Source of the DNA: a virus
Direction: 5' to 3' (one strand)
Length of the DNA: 38,493 nucleotides
IMG/VR virus record: IMGVR_UViG_3300013372_003230
Coordinates: 1 to 38,493 of that record
The notes below the pieces were generated by a model. It saw only the letters and a list, made by a program, of their open reading frames with translations, did not search any database and was not told the DNA's origin. The translations under genes were made by a program, and so were the position numbers. Position 1 is the first letter of the stretch, and every line of letters begins with the position of its first letter. Shown piece after piece: positions 21,452 through 31,269 of the stretch.

Positions 21452-23503
21452 ATGTTAACCAAATTTAAGCGAAATGTAGTTGACCTTTTTATAGATTCTG
21501 TTGCTAATACTCTAAGCACGGATCTTTCTGGTACCGTAACAGTCAACAACTCGTCTGCAAATGTTACAGGTTCAGGTACAAACTTTACTGTTGATTTTAC
21601 AGTGGACGACCGCTTGTTTATTGGTTCTGAATCAAGACAAATTATCTCTATTGTTAATAATACATTAATGACAGTTGGCTCAGCTTACTCAGCCAACGCT
21701 TCTGCAAACACATACAAGAAAGGTAGACTAAAAAACGATAGTTATTATGTCTTTGCTGCAAGACAGTCACCATATGACAATGAAGCTATAGCAGCAAATA
21801 CAATTGACGACGATTATGAGTCTCAAATTTTTCTTCAAGATGAATTAATGTTTGGTATGAAGATTACAGATAGTGATGTTCTGCCAATGGCAACAAAAAG
21901 AGAATGGCAATCAAATACAGCATATGCCATTTATGATGATAAGGATAGTGAACTATCAGCAAAAGCTTTCTATGTTATAACATCTGAGAATAAAGTATAT
22001 AAATGTATTAATAATGATCTTGGAGGCGTTTCAGTAGTTGAACCATCCCATACAGAGGTTGGCTATCCACCTGTTGAATCTGATGGTTATAGATGGTTGT
22101 ATTTGTATACAATTAATAACATTGATTATTTAACATATGCGACAGAAAATTTTATTCCAATAATTGAAGATGCCAATGTAAGAAGCTCAGCAATTGATGG
22201 TTCTATTTTTAATATTATTGTAGAGGCAAATGGATCTTCATATCCCGCTGATAGTGGTAATATTAGAACTGATCCAAATGGTAATAATTATATTATCCAA
22301 ATAAGAACTGGCACATCTACTTCAAATGATTTTTTTGCTAATTGTGCTATCACAATTACCAATGATTCAACAAACTTGACGTTTGTTAAAGAAATTAGAG
22401 ATTATGTTTCAAACGGAGCTGGTAACTTTGTTATTCTAAAGGTTCCATTCTCTGCAGGCCAAGTATCAAACAACAATCCTTATTCAATTGGCCCATTCAT
22501 CAAGATTGATTCTAAGACAGGCTCAAACTGTATAGCATCAGCAGTAATGCAAAACATCTCAAATACTAACTTCACTGGCAGTGTCGAGATGATTGATATT
22601 ATCAATCCTGGCAGAAACTATAAGCAAGCAAATGTTTCTGTTCAAACATCAGTAGGTTTTGGTAGCGGTGCCCAGGTTAGAGCTATTATGTCACCACCTG
22701 GTGGCCATGGATCAAATGTTAAGGATGAATTATACTGTCAGTCAGTTGGTATTGGTGTTGTATTCTCAAATACAGCAACATTCTCGTTCTCTTCAGATGT
22801 TGAGTTCAGAACAATAGGTATATTGAAGAATCCTCTATCTTCCACAACATCTGATGGTACAGGAACTATAGATCTTGTTGCTAATAGCCTGAGTGTAACG
22901 GGTCTTGGTACAAAGTTTACAACAGAATTGAATATTGGCGATAATATTATCTATCTTGATGAAGAAAAAGAAGTAACATCTATTGCCAATAATACAAGCC
23001 TAATACTAAAAAATCCATTTTCATATACTGTTGTTGCAGAAACATTTGATATTAGAAAAAGATTCTTCAACGCTTTTTTTAATCAAACAGTAGCTATTAC
23101 TGCTTCTAATACTACCCCTGCTTTATTTGAGCCAGGTGAATTCATTCTTGGTTCTGATGGCGCAGGTGGCGGTTCCCAGATACAAGCTAAGGTTGCATTT
23201 GCCAATACATCTAAGGTAATATTAACTGGACTTGACAGATCACAAGCACGTGGTAATAATAGTGTAATCACATTTGTAAATGATGTCGTGATGGATGGTG
23301 TTGGCTATATTGTAAATGGCGCCGATACATCAGAAATAGTTGCATCGGGAGCTAAATACTCTAAGGCAGCTGGTAATACAGCTATTACAACAGTTCCTGA
23401 TCTGAAGTTGTATTCAGGCGAGGTTTTGTATTTACAGAATCTGTTACCAATACAAAGATCAAACACAACAAACGAACAAATTAGACTAGTAGTTAAGTTC
23501 TAG
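21452..23503 (+). CDS. gp8: Baseplate wedge protein gp8-like with inserted beta-domains (683 aa)
   Basis: The T4 gp8 core (334 aa) is visible in order: YYVFAARQSPYD, MKITDSDVLPMATKREWQ, SENKVYKCINNDLGG, YPPVESDGYRWLYLYTI, and the C-terminal SGEVLYLQNLLPIQRS with a final EQIRLVVKF. gp8 is a dimer in the wedge that bridges gp7 and gp10. The protein is twice the T4 length because of insertions. These are a 65-residue beta-domain at 26-90 (VTGSGTNFTVDFTVDDRLFI), a second copy near 467-537 (VTGLGTKFTTELNIGDNIIY), and a NPGRNYKQANVSVQT region. It has its own late promoter and ribosome site. Confidence 0.88.
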   Translation: MLTKFKRNVVDLFIDSVANTLSTDLSGTVTVNNSSANVTGSGTNFTVDFTVDDRLFIGSESRQIISIVNNTLMTVGSAYSANASANTYKKGRLKNDSYYVFAARQSPYDNEAIAANTIDDDYESQIFLQDELMFGMKITDSDVLPMATKREWQSNTAYAIYDDKDSELSAKAFYVITSENKVYKCINNDLGGVSVVEPSHTEVGYPPVESDGYRWLYLYTINNIDYLTYATENFIPIIEDANVRSSAIDGSIFNIIVEANGSSYPADSGNIRTDPNGNNYIIQIRTGTSTSNDFFANCAITITNDSTNLTFVKEIRDYVSNGAGNFVILKVPFSAGQVSNNNPYSIGPFIKIDSKTGSNCIASAVMQNISNTNFTGSVEMIDIINPGRNYKQANVSVQTSVGFGSGAQVRAIMSPPGGHGSNVKDELYCQSVGIGVVFSNTATFSFSSDVEFRTIGILKNPLSSTTSDGTGTIDLVANSLSVTGLGTKFTTELNIGDNIIYLDEEKEVTSIANNTSLILKNPFSYTVVAETFDIRKRFFNAFFNQTVAITASNTTPALFEPGEFILGSDGAGGGSQIQAKVAFANTSKVILTGLDRSQARGNNSVITFVNDVVMDGVGYIVNGADTSEIVASGAKYSKAAGNTAITTVPDLKLYSGEVLYLQNLLPIQRSNTTNEQIRLVVKF

Positions 23504-23514
23504 AGGTTCTAAGA

Positions 23515-26500
23515 ATGGCTCTTGATATCGCAAACACAGTATTGAATGCATCCCCATATTTTGATGACTTTAATGAAGATAAGAACTTCCATAGAGTTCT
23601 CTTCAGACCATCCGTTGCCGTCCAGGCTCGCGAACTAAACCAGGTTCAGTCTATTCTTCAGAACCAAATTGAGAGATTTGGCCAGCATATTTTTAAAGAT
23701 GGTACAATTATCAAGGGTTGTGGTCTTTCTTATCTTAATAGAATTGATTATGTCTCTATTAATGACCAGTTTGATAGTAACACATCTTTATCATCTACAA
23801 ATAGTCAGTTTGTTAATGCTATTGCCGTAGGTGCAAATTCTGGTGTAGTTGCCCAGATTATTTCAGCAAGAGAAGGCTTTAAGGCTTCTTCCAACCCAGC
23901 TAGATTCTTTATTCAGTATACCCAACCTGGTTTCAATAATCAAAGAACATTTGATCAAAATGAAACTATCAGCATTTACCAGCCAGGTAAATCATACATC
24001 GATAAAGTTATTGTTCAAGTTAATACTGTAATTACTGTTAACACAACAAACTTCCCTGTTGGCTCAAAGTTAATTAATAATGTAAACCAGGCTCGTGGCT
24101 TTGTTGTTAATGCCTATGCTAACACATTAGGTAACTATGTTGAATTGAGAAATGTAAGAAAGACATTTGCAGCTAGTGACACATTAGTACTTTCAACAGA
24201 CGCAGCAGTAACTGCAAATGTTGTCAGCGTAGATTATGAGAGCTATGCTAACTCCCTGATTGATACAGTATCAACTCTTACAAACAATACAGAGCTTGGT
24301 TATACATCTCTTGGCTTTGCGCACGGCGTTGTTGTATCGCCTGGTATTATTTTCCACAAAGGCCACTTTGTAAAGGTTGATGCCCATACAACAATTACTA
24401 ATGAAGATACACCAGACCCAAGCGGTAAAATTCTATATTTCAAGACAGAAGAAACAGTTATCAAAGAGACAGATGATTCATCTCTATATGACAATGCTTC
24501 TGGTACAACAAACATTAATGCACCTGGTGCCCACAGATTAAAACTTACATCAACATTAATTGCAAGAAATAAGAATGGTGCCAATACCATTTCTAATACA
24601 GATATTGCATTCCCTATTGTTGAGTTTGGTAACAATGGTCCTATTTTCCAGAAAACAAATACAGAATATAACATTATTGGCGATGAACTAGCAAAGAGAA
24701 CATACGAAGAGTCAGGCCATTATGTTGTTAAGCCATTTACAATATTAACAAAGCCACATGGCAGTGACCCAGATAAGTTTGTATATGAAGTTGGCCAAGG
24801 CTTATCTTATGTTAAGGGTAAGAGAATTGAATTCCTAAACAATCAAAACGTTGAAGGAAGAAAGGGTGTCGACACTGTATCTGAATCAGAGCAGCCAATC
24901 ACAATGGCGTATGGTAATTACGTTATTGTTGATGATTTGAGAGGTTATTTTCCAGTTGACCAGTCAGTAGAAGTAAGATTCTACAATGCAGCTCAGGATG
25001 CTGTATCTGGAGAAAGATTGCCTGTAGCTAATACAGCAACAGGTACAATTGTTGGCCGTGCAAACATTAGAGCAGTTACTTATATTGATTCAAGCACTGC
25101 ATTGAAGGGTTCACACCTAGCACAATATAGACTATACATCTTTAACTATAGACCAGTTGGCACGTTTACATTCCAGGATGCGAGATCAGTTGTCTACAAT
25201 GATGGCACAAATGACCAAGCATTTGCTGATCTAGTATTAACTGGCGGTGTTCCTGTACTACAAGAGAGTACACAAACTCCTCTATTCTTTAGTCTAAATG
25301 CAAAGGCTGTAAAGAATTTAAGAAATAGTAATAATGTTTCTGATACAGACTATTTCTACACAGCTGCTAATACAGCTGGCGCTCAGCTTCAATCAACTGG
25401 TCTATTAACATTTGGTATTGGTGCGCTCAAGGGTATTCTTGGATTCACTGGTAGCTCTAATACTGATGAACTAAAGGTTGATGTTATAGTAGCAGACGCC
25501 AATGCTCAATGTGGGAGTACATTAGTTGGTACAGTTGCAGCATCAGCTACAAATGTCATTACTGGCACAAGTACACTATTTACTGAGGACTTTGTACCTG
25601 GTGAGTGTATTAGATTCACAGGCCTACCTTCAGCTAACACACACAGAATCGTATCAATTACTAATTCCACATCTATGACCATCAACACAGCCGTCACAGC
25701 TGTGGCTAACACCTATACAAGAGTACACTTGAGGGGTTCAGCAATTGCATTGAATCCAGCTGCTGGCAACAAGAGAACAATGGTTGTTAACCCAGGTACC
25801 GAGACTGCAACAATTAATCTTGGTAATACCTATGTTGGTACAACAAATGTGGTTGTTAGATTCCAAGCTCTCAATAATGAAGCCAACCCAATATTGAAAG
25901 TTATTAATAGAAATTCAGTAGTCATTATTAACACTGCCAATAATGTTGGCGGAAATACAGGCCCATGGTCACTTGGTATACCTGATGTATTAAGACTAAC
26001 TGGTGTTTATATTGGTTCAAACTCATCAAACTTTGCTACACAAATAAACAGAGTAAATGATTTTATTCTTGACAATGGTCAAAGAGATACCCACTATGAC
26101 CATGCTAAGATTTCTTCGTCACCAGCATCATCACTTACAACATTAGCCAATACATTTCTATTGGTACAATTTGATTGCTTTACAGCAAATGTTACAGCCG
26201 GCGAAGGATTTTTCTCAGTAGAATCATATCAGGCAAATGATTCATCCACTGCTAATACACAGCTAACACTAAGAACATATGAAATTCCATCATACACCTC
26301 AACTGTTGCCAACACAACAGTTACATATGACCTTAGAGATGTAATTGATTTTAGACCATATAAGTCTAATACAGCCAACATTACATCATCGTTTACATCT
26401 GCTACAGTAAACCCACCTATAACAAATACGTTTAATTCAAACACAACTACTTATATTCCATATCCTGGTTCAACGCTAACAACAAATTTCACATACTATC

Positions 26501-29337
26501 TTGGCAGAAAGGATAGATTGATTCTTACACCTGAAGGTGTGTTTAAGGTTGAGGAAGGCTTGCCTGGCATTAATCCAAGATTGTCACCAATGCTACCAGA
26601 TGTGCTAAACGTGGCTGAGGTATCAGTCCCTGCCTATCCATCTCTTTCTGATACAGAAAAGCAACTAGTAAATAAACTAGATAATTTTATTCAGATTGAT
26701 ATCTTAACTAACAAGCGCTTTACAATGAGAGATATTTCAGTTCTTGAAAAAAGAATTGAAAGATTAGAATACTACACCACTCTCAATATGCTAGAAAGCA
26801 TTGCTCTATCAACAATGATTGCTGATCAAAATGGCGACCAGAGATTCCAAAATGGATTCTTTGTTGATCCATTCAACAGCCACGCATTTGGTAGAACAGA
26901 AGATCCAGATTACAAGATTGCAATCGATGAGCAAAATGGCTTACTACGACCATTGTTTGAGCCACAAGTTATTGAAATGGAATTTGATACAAACCAGGAT
27001 TCATTTAGTAATGTTCAGATAACAGGCAACATGATCACATTGCCATATGTGCATGAGGTGTATATTGATCAACCGCATGCTTCTGACCCTGTTAACGTAT
27101 CAGGTACTCCAATTGCCTTTAGAGGCACAATTGATGTAAGACCAACAGTAAGAAATGATGTTGAGTTCTTAGCAAGACCAGCTTCAGTTGGTAGTACATC
27201 TAAGGTTGCCCAAGCCTATAGTTCAATGGCTTCCGTCACTGCTGGCATAACAAACTATGGTTGGTGGAGAGAGGGTATTCAGAATAATGATGATTATAAT
27301 ATTAAGTCTGGACCAAACGATGCAAGAAATGCTACCTCAATACCAATTGAATCAAATAAATCTGTAACGACCCAGAGTGGTGAGAAGGTACAGACTGGTG
27401 TTGTATATCTTTCAAAGGAAAGAGTATATGCCTTCAAGGCCGTTGGCTTAAAGCCAAATACAATACATTTCTTGTTTATCAATGACAACAATAACTCTGA
27501 ATATGCAGCTCTTGGTGAGCTAAGCGGAACACCTAATGCAGGTGATGAAACATTTGTTACAAGATCAACCCCATGGGGCACTATCCTAGAGACTGACTCA
27601 CGTGGTGAAATGATAGGTAAGTTTGTTGTGCCAGCACTTGCATTAAAATCAGGTACCCATAAGCTAACAATTAGAAACAGAAACACATTGAATCGTGGTA
27701 TTGATGAGTCTTATGCTGATGCATACTTTACAGTAGACATCGCACTACAGCAGCCACCTATTATTGTTGATCCTCCTGTACCTCCACCACCAGATGCAAA
27801 TACACCACCAGTCAAGCCGCCGCCTGCAAATACACCTGCAAATACACCTGTTGAAACACTACCAGAGGCGTTTGCAAGATTTACATTCACAGGTAACACA
27901 ACTGTTGTGGCTACTCGTGATGCAAATGGCTATATCAGCAATGGTGTGTTTACACTGACATTTACAGATGATAGCTTTGTTAAGAACGGAAGCATTACTG
28001 CATATGAGTGGAATTTCAATACTGGTAATTTCCCAGAAATTGGGATCCTAAATGTTAATACAACTCTAACAGGTGTTGGTCCTCATACAATTCCATTTAC
28101 TACTGATAGATCGGTATTAGATGTTCTTGTAACATTAACAATTACAGACTCCGCTAATCAGAAGAAGAGTAATAATCAGCAGATTAGATTAACCAAATTA
28201 AATCCTCCACCATTGATTGTTGATCCACCTGCGCAACCGCCTGCTGTACCAAATGTGGCATTAACGTTTGTTACATCAGAGGTAAATCAAATATCTGATC
28301 CATTTATCTATGCAAACTGGAGCACAGATGCATATCTACCAGCCTTTGCCGGAGAGAGCCTACCTTATTTGAGTTTAGCATATGACACAGGCGTGTCTCT
28401 AGGCACAAATACAGTTATCAGAATCATTGCTAAGCCAACAATAGATTATCAAGGCTATATTGGTTGGACTGTCACACCAGTATCAGCCACATCATTGAGA
28501 ACATTTACTCAAGCCAACCTGACCCAAGTTTATGTTGAGACAGGTGGTAGTGGATATTCAAACAACGATACAATTAGATTCTCAAATGGCCAGGTTGATG
28601 CCTTTGCTACACTTTTCACAGATGACGCTGGTAGCATTAAATTTATTGAGTTGGCATCACGCGGTAACTTCTCTGATGGTACACCAGTAACACAGCAGAC
28701 ATTTACTGCTAATAGTACTATCTTCAATAACTTTACATTATCAACTTCAAGTACAAACACAAGCATCCAAGTTACAGTCAATGGTCTTTTACAATCACCA
28801 GGTGTTGATTACCAAGTAACAGGTGGTGGTACAACTCTAAACTTTACAACAAATCTTGACTTTGCTGTAAGTCCTGATGTTGCTGTCGTTTCGTATAATG
28901 TAACAGGCGTTACCCCTGGTACAGGATTCAAGCCAGCGGAACAAATTAGAGTACAGATTGCAAACACTACCAACCCAGCTAATAGCACCAATGGCAATAC
29001 CTCTGGTGGTACTGGAGCAGTGTTGACGCTAGTACCAGGTGTTGTATTTAATTCAACGCCAACTGACTCACCAAGATGCGCAAACGACTCTATTACACTA
29101 TATTCAAACACAGGTCCTGATTCAGAGACAGTTGTGCTTGTCAAGGCTGATTTCTATCTATCCAACGGTTATGCAAACTCAATTGGTAACACATCACAGC
29201 ACTTCACGCTGAAGACAACATCTGCTGTTCCAGTACGAGAACCACGTTCAGGAACTCCTGGAGGTACTCATGGTGGCACCGGAAATCTCAAAGATGGTGG
29301 TGAATATCTGAATAGAGGATATGTGAAGGTCAAGTAA
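23515..29337 (+). CDS. DUF4815-type large virion/baseplate structural protein (1940 aa)
   Basis: The N-terminus (YFDDFNEDKNFHRVLFRPSV, AVQARELNQVQSILQNQIER, FGQHIFKDGTIIKG) is typical of DUF4815 proteins common in marine T4-like phages. These are virion components, probably baseplate periphery or fibre attachment. The helical segment ISVLEKRIERLEYYTTLNML near residue 1080 and DPFNSHAFGRTEDPDYKIAI belong to the same family. A beta-domain shared with gp8 lies near residues 670-742. After about 1405 there are Pro-rich linkers (IIVDPPVPPPP and LIVDPPAQPPA) around a PKD-like domain, then a GGSGYSNND repeat and a complete fibre beta-domain (VTVNGLLQSPGVDYQVTGGG). It starts 11 bases after gp8. Exact position in the particle is unknown. 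Confidence 0.82.
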   Translation: MALDIANTVLNASPYFDDFNEDKNFHRVLFRPSVAVQARELNQVQSILQNQIERFGQHIFKDGTIIKGCGLSYLNRIDYVSINDQFDSNTSLSSTNSQFVNAIAVGANSGVVAQIISAREGFKASSNPARFFIQYTQPGFNNQRTFDQNETISIYQPGKSYIDKVIVQVNTVITVNTTNFPVGSKLINNVNQARGFVVNAYANTLGNYVELRNVRKTFAASDTLVLSTDAAVTANVVSVDYESYANSLIDTVSTLTNNTELGYTSLGFAHGVVVSPGIIFHKGHFVKVDAHTTITNEDTPDPSGKILYFKTEETVIKETDDSSLYDNASGTTNINAPGAHRLKLTSTLIARNKNGANTISNTDIAFPIVEFGNNGPIFQKTNTEYNIIGDELAKRTYEESGHYVVKPFTILTKPHGSDPDKFVYEVGQGLSYVKGKRIEFLNNQNVEGRKGVDTVSESEQPITMAYGNYVIVDDLRGYFPVDQSVEVRFYNAAQDAVSGERLPVANTATGTIVGRANIRAVTYIDSSTALKGSHLAQYRLYIFNYRPVGTFTFQDARSVVYNDGTNDQAFADLVLTGGVPVLQESTQTPLFFSLNAKAVKNLRNSNNVSDTDYFYTAANTAGAQLQSTGLLTFGIGALKGILGFTGSSNTDELKVDVIVADANAQCGSTLVGTVAASATNVITGTSTLFTEDFVPGECIRFTGLPSANTHRIVSITNSTSMTINTAVTAVANTYTRVHLRGSAIALNPAAGNKRTMVVNPGTETATINLGNTYVGTTNVVVRFQALNNEANPILKVINRNSVVIINTANNVGGNTGPWSLGIPDVLRLTGVYIGSNSSNFATQINRVNDFILDNGQRDTHYDHAKISSSPASSLTTLANTFLLVQFDCFTANVTAGEGFFSVESYQANDSSTANTQLTLRTYEIPSYTSTVANTTVTYDLRDVIDFRPYKSNTANITSSFTSATVNPPITNTFNSNTTTYIPYPGSTLTTNFTYYLGRKDRLILTPEGVFKVEEGLPGINPRLSPMLPDVLNVAEVSVPAYPSLSDTEKQLVNKLDNFIQIDILTNKRFTMRDISVLEKRIERLEYYTTLNMLESIALSTMIADQNGDQRFQNGFFVDPFNSHAFGRTEDPDYKIAIDEQNGLLRPLFEPQVIEMEFDTNQDSFSNVQITGNMITLPYVHEVYIDQPHASDPVNVSGTPIAFRGTIDVRPTVRNDVEFLARPASVGSTSKVAQAYSSMASVTAGITNYGWWREGIQNNDDYNIKSGPNDARNATSIPIESNKSVTTQSGEKVQTGVVYLSKERVYAFKAVGLKPNTIHFLFINDNNNSEYAALGELSGTPNAGDETFVTRSTPWGTILETDSRGEMIGKFVVPALALKSGTHKLTIRNRNTLNRGIDESYADAYFTVDIALQQPPIIVDPPVPPPPDANTPPVKPPPANTPANTPVETLPEAFARFTFTGNTTVVATRDANGYISNGVFTLTFTDDSFVKNGSITAYEWNFNTGNFPEIGILNVNTTLTGVGPHTIPFTTDRSVLDVLVTLTITDSANQKKSNNQQIRLTKLNPPPLIVDPPAQPPAVPNVALTFVTSEVNQISDPFIYANWSTDAYLPAFAGESLPYLSLAYDTGVSLGTNTVIRIIAKPTIDYQGYIGWTVTPVSATSLRTFTQANLTQVYVETGGSGYSNNDTIRFSNGQVDAFATLFTDDAGSIKFIELASRGNFSDGTPVTQQTFTANSTIFNNFTLSTSSTNTSIQVTVNGLLQSPGVDYQVTGGGTTLNFTTNLDFAVSPDVAVVSYNVTGVTPGTGFKPAEQIRVQIANTTNPANSTNGNTSGGTGAVLTLVPGVVFNSTPTDSPRCANDSITLYSNTGPDSETVVLVKADFYLSNGYANSIGNTSQHFTLKTTSAVPVREPRSGTPGGTHGGTGNLKDGGEYLNRGYVKVK

Positions 29338-29348
29338 GGAATAAAAAA

Positions 29349-31058
29349 ATGACAGATGCAATAAAATATACAAGTCTTTCACAAACATTTAGGGTAACAG
29401 CTCCACCAGGAGTCCCTGGTGTTTATGTTTCAAAGCTTGGTTTATTCTTTAAGAAGAAATCCGATTCATTAGGCGTACAAGCATTTTTGATGCAAGTTAC
29501 CAACAATCTACCTGATCAAGATAAGATTATTCCAAACTCTCTTGTGACAATTGATACAGAGAATGTTGCCATATCAACTGATGGATCATCCGAAACACAA
29601 TTTGTTTTTCCTCAGCTAGTTTACCTAAATGCTGGAGAAACTTATGCATTTGGTATCAAGGCTATTGGCAACTCTCCTGACTATGAGGTTTGGGTTGGTG
29701 AGCTAGGAAGAAGAGACCTAGCTACTGATAAGCCAATTGGTTCAAACCCAGTCGTCGAAACAGCTTACTTTGCAGGTAACAAGCAAAAGTATGCTGACTT
29801 AATTAACCAGGATATTAAGTTTAATCTTTATAGAGCTAGATTTACAGCCACAAGTGGCACTGCAGCATTAAGAAATAATAATACAGAAATTATTTCATTC
29901 TATAATCTATCTAATATTACAGGTACAATTGATATTAGAGCAGGAGACCACATTTATGCCTGGTCTAATGCATATGTTAATACATCCGCAAATGCTGTGG
30001 TAACTAAACTAGATACAGTCAATAAATTATTATATGTAAAGAATTCTTCAGGTAACTTCACGGCAAACACAGATATTGTATTTGTAAGAACTGGTGAAGA
30101 AGGTAACCCATCATCAAACAATTCTGGCATACTTGGTGTAGCAAGAATTGATAGCACAGCAAATAATGGTCTAACCAAGTTTGCCTACCATGCAATTGTA
30201 CCAAAACTAGCTATAAACAAGATTCCATTTACTGGCGTTACACTTACATATAAGGGTGCAAAGTATAATGGAACAAAGTATGTCCAAGATGATAATAAGC
30301 TAATTGATAATAATACTGAATTAGAATTTAGGGATAGAACCAGGTTCTGGCTTGGTGAGACAGATGAAAGAGATGCAACCAATGAATTTAGAACAGGTGT
30401 AACGCCATCTGGCAAGCAGTGTTCAAATTCCTCTATTATTATTGAAGCTGCAATTAGCTCTGATAATGATTATATTTCTCCAGCCATTGACTTAACTCGT
30501 AATAATGTTATTCTATTGCGCAACATTATTAATGCCAATACAACAAATGAGCATAAAGATGGTGGTGCAGCTAAATCAAGATACATCTCTAAGGTTATTA
30601 CTCTAGAGGATGAGCAGGAAGCAGAAGATCTAAGAATCTTTATTACTGCTAATAAACCAGCCAATACAGAAATTCATGTCTATACAAAGATATTGAGCGA
30701 CACAGATCCAGAACCATTTGATACAAAGGTCTGGTCTAAGATGACATATGAGAATCCAGCCACAGTTAGAAACACTAATGCTCCAGAAGAGTATCTAGAA
30801 TATGTTTATTCTTTTGCAACAAGTGCAGCTCTTGCTGGTAATGCATTAGCTGCATTCCAGGCAAGCAACACTGTACCTGTTTCATATCTTGGAGCTAACT
30901 CAACAGGTGGTGTAACTGGTGGTCCAGTATATGGTGGCAGTGGTTATAATAAAGTTATTAAGAAGTTTGCTGTCAAATTAGTATTAACTTCTGATACCGG
31001 TTTAGAATACATTTATCCTAAAGTTAATGATTTAAGAGTTATTGCTCTACAGATGTAA
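29349..31058 (+). CDS. Virion structural protein, companion of the DUF4815 protein (569 aa)
   Basis: The N-terminal 165 residues (LSQTFRVTAPPGVPGVYVSK, LGLFFKKKSDSLGVQAFLMQ, LVYLNAGETYAFGIKA, WVGELGRRDLATDKPIG, IKFNLYRARFT) form a beta-sandwich that I recall as the C-terminal part of DUF4815 proteins in other phages. The remainder is beta-rich with a Gly-rich turn (TGGPVYGGSGYNKVIKKFAV). It starts 11 bases after the DUF4815 stop with TAAGGA as ribosome site. It may be the detached C-terminal half of that protein. The exact role is unknown. Confidence 0.75.
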   Translation: MTDAIKYTSLSQTFRVTAPPGVPGVYVSKLGLFFKKKSDSLGVQAFLMQVTNNLPDQDKIIPNSLVTIDTENVAISTDGSSETQFVFPQLVYLNAGETYAFGIKAIGNSPDYEVWVGELGRRDLATDKPIGSNPVVETAYFAGNKQKYADLINQDIKFNLYRARFTATSGTAALRNNNTEIISFYNLSNITGTIDIRAGDHIYAWSNAYVNTSANAVVTKLDTVNKLLYVKNSSGNFTANTDIVFVRTGEEGNPSSNNSGILGVARIDSTANNGLTKFAYHAIVPKLAINKIPFTGVTLTYKGAKYNGTKYVQDDNKLIDNNTELEFRDRTRFWLGETDERDATNEFRTGVTPSGKQCSNSSIIIEAAISSDNDYISPAIDLTRNNVILLRNIINANTTNEHKDGGAAKSRYISKVITLEDEQEAEDLRIFITANKPANTEIHVYTKILSDTDPEPFDTKVWSKMTYENPATVRNTNAPEEYLEYVYSFATSAALAGNALAAFQASNTVPVSYLGANSTGGVTGGPVYGGSGYNKVIKKFAVKLVLTSDTGLEYIYPKVNDLRVIALQM

Positions 31059-31059
31059 T

Positions 31060-31269
31060 ATGGAAAGAGATGTAATTTACAGAGTCCAGGAAAATCCTGA
31101 CTATATAAGAGATATAGAAACAAATGCTGTGTTAAATACTAATACAGCTAAGTTGAGAGATTATAAACTTAGAAAGAAACAGAATAAAAAAATACAGGAC
31201 CTACAAAGTGAAGTTGCAGAGCTAAAGGCACTTCTCCAAGCAGTCCTTGAGGAAAGAAAATGTCAGTAA
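31060..31269 (+). CDS. Small coiled-coil protein (69 aa)
   Basis: I start this at ATG 31060, one base after the previous stop; an in-frame TTG 18 bases upstream lies in the preceding gene. The N-terminal half has YRVQENPDYIRDIETNAVLN. The C-terminal half is a charged heptad-type helix (KKIQDLQSEVAELKALLQAV). Its stop overlaps the next fibre start by 10 bases. A small coiled-coil oligomerisation or fibre-assembly factor is plausible; I do not recognise the family. Confidence 0.72.
   Translation: MERDVIYRVQENPDYIRDIETNAVLNTNTAKLRDYKLRKKQNKKIQDLQSEVAELKALLQAVLEERKCQ

Noticed and set aside
21990-22010. TATAAATG inside gp8 as a further late promoter
   Set aside because: It differs from TATAAATA at the last base and lies mid-gene with no downstream start to serve; probably chance in AT-rich coding sequence.
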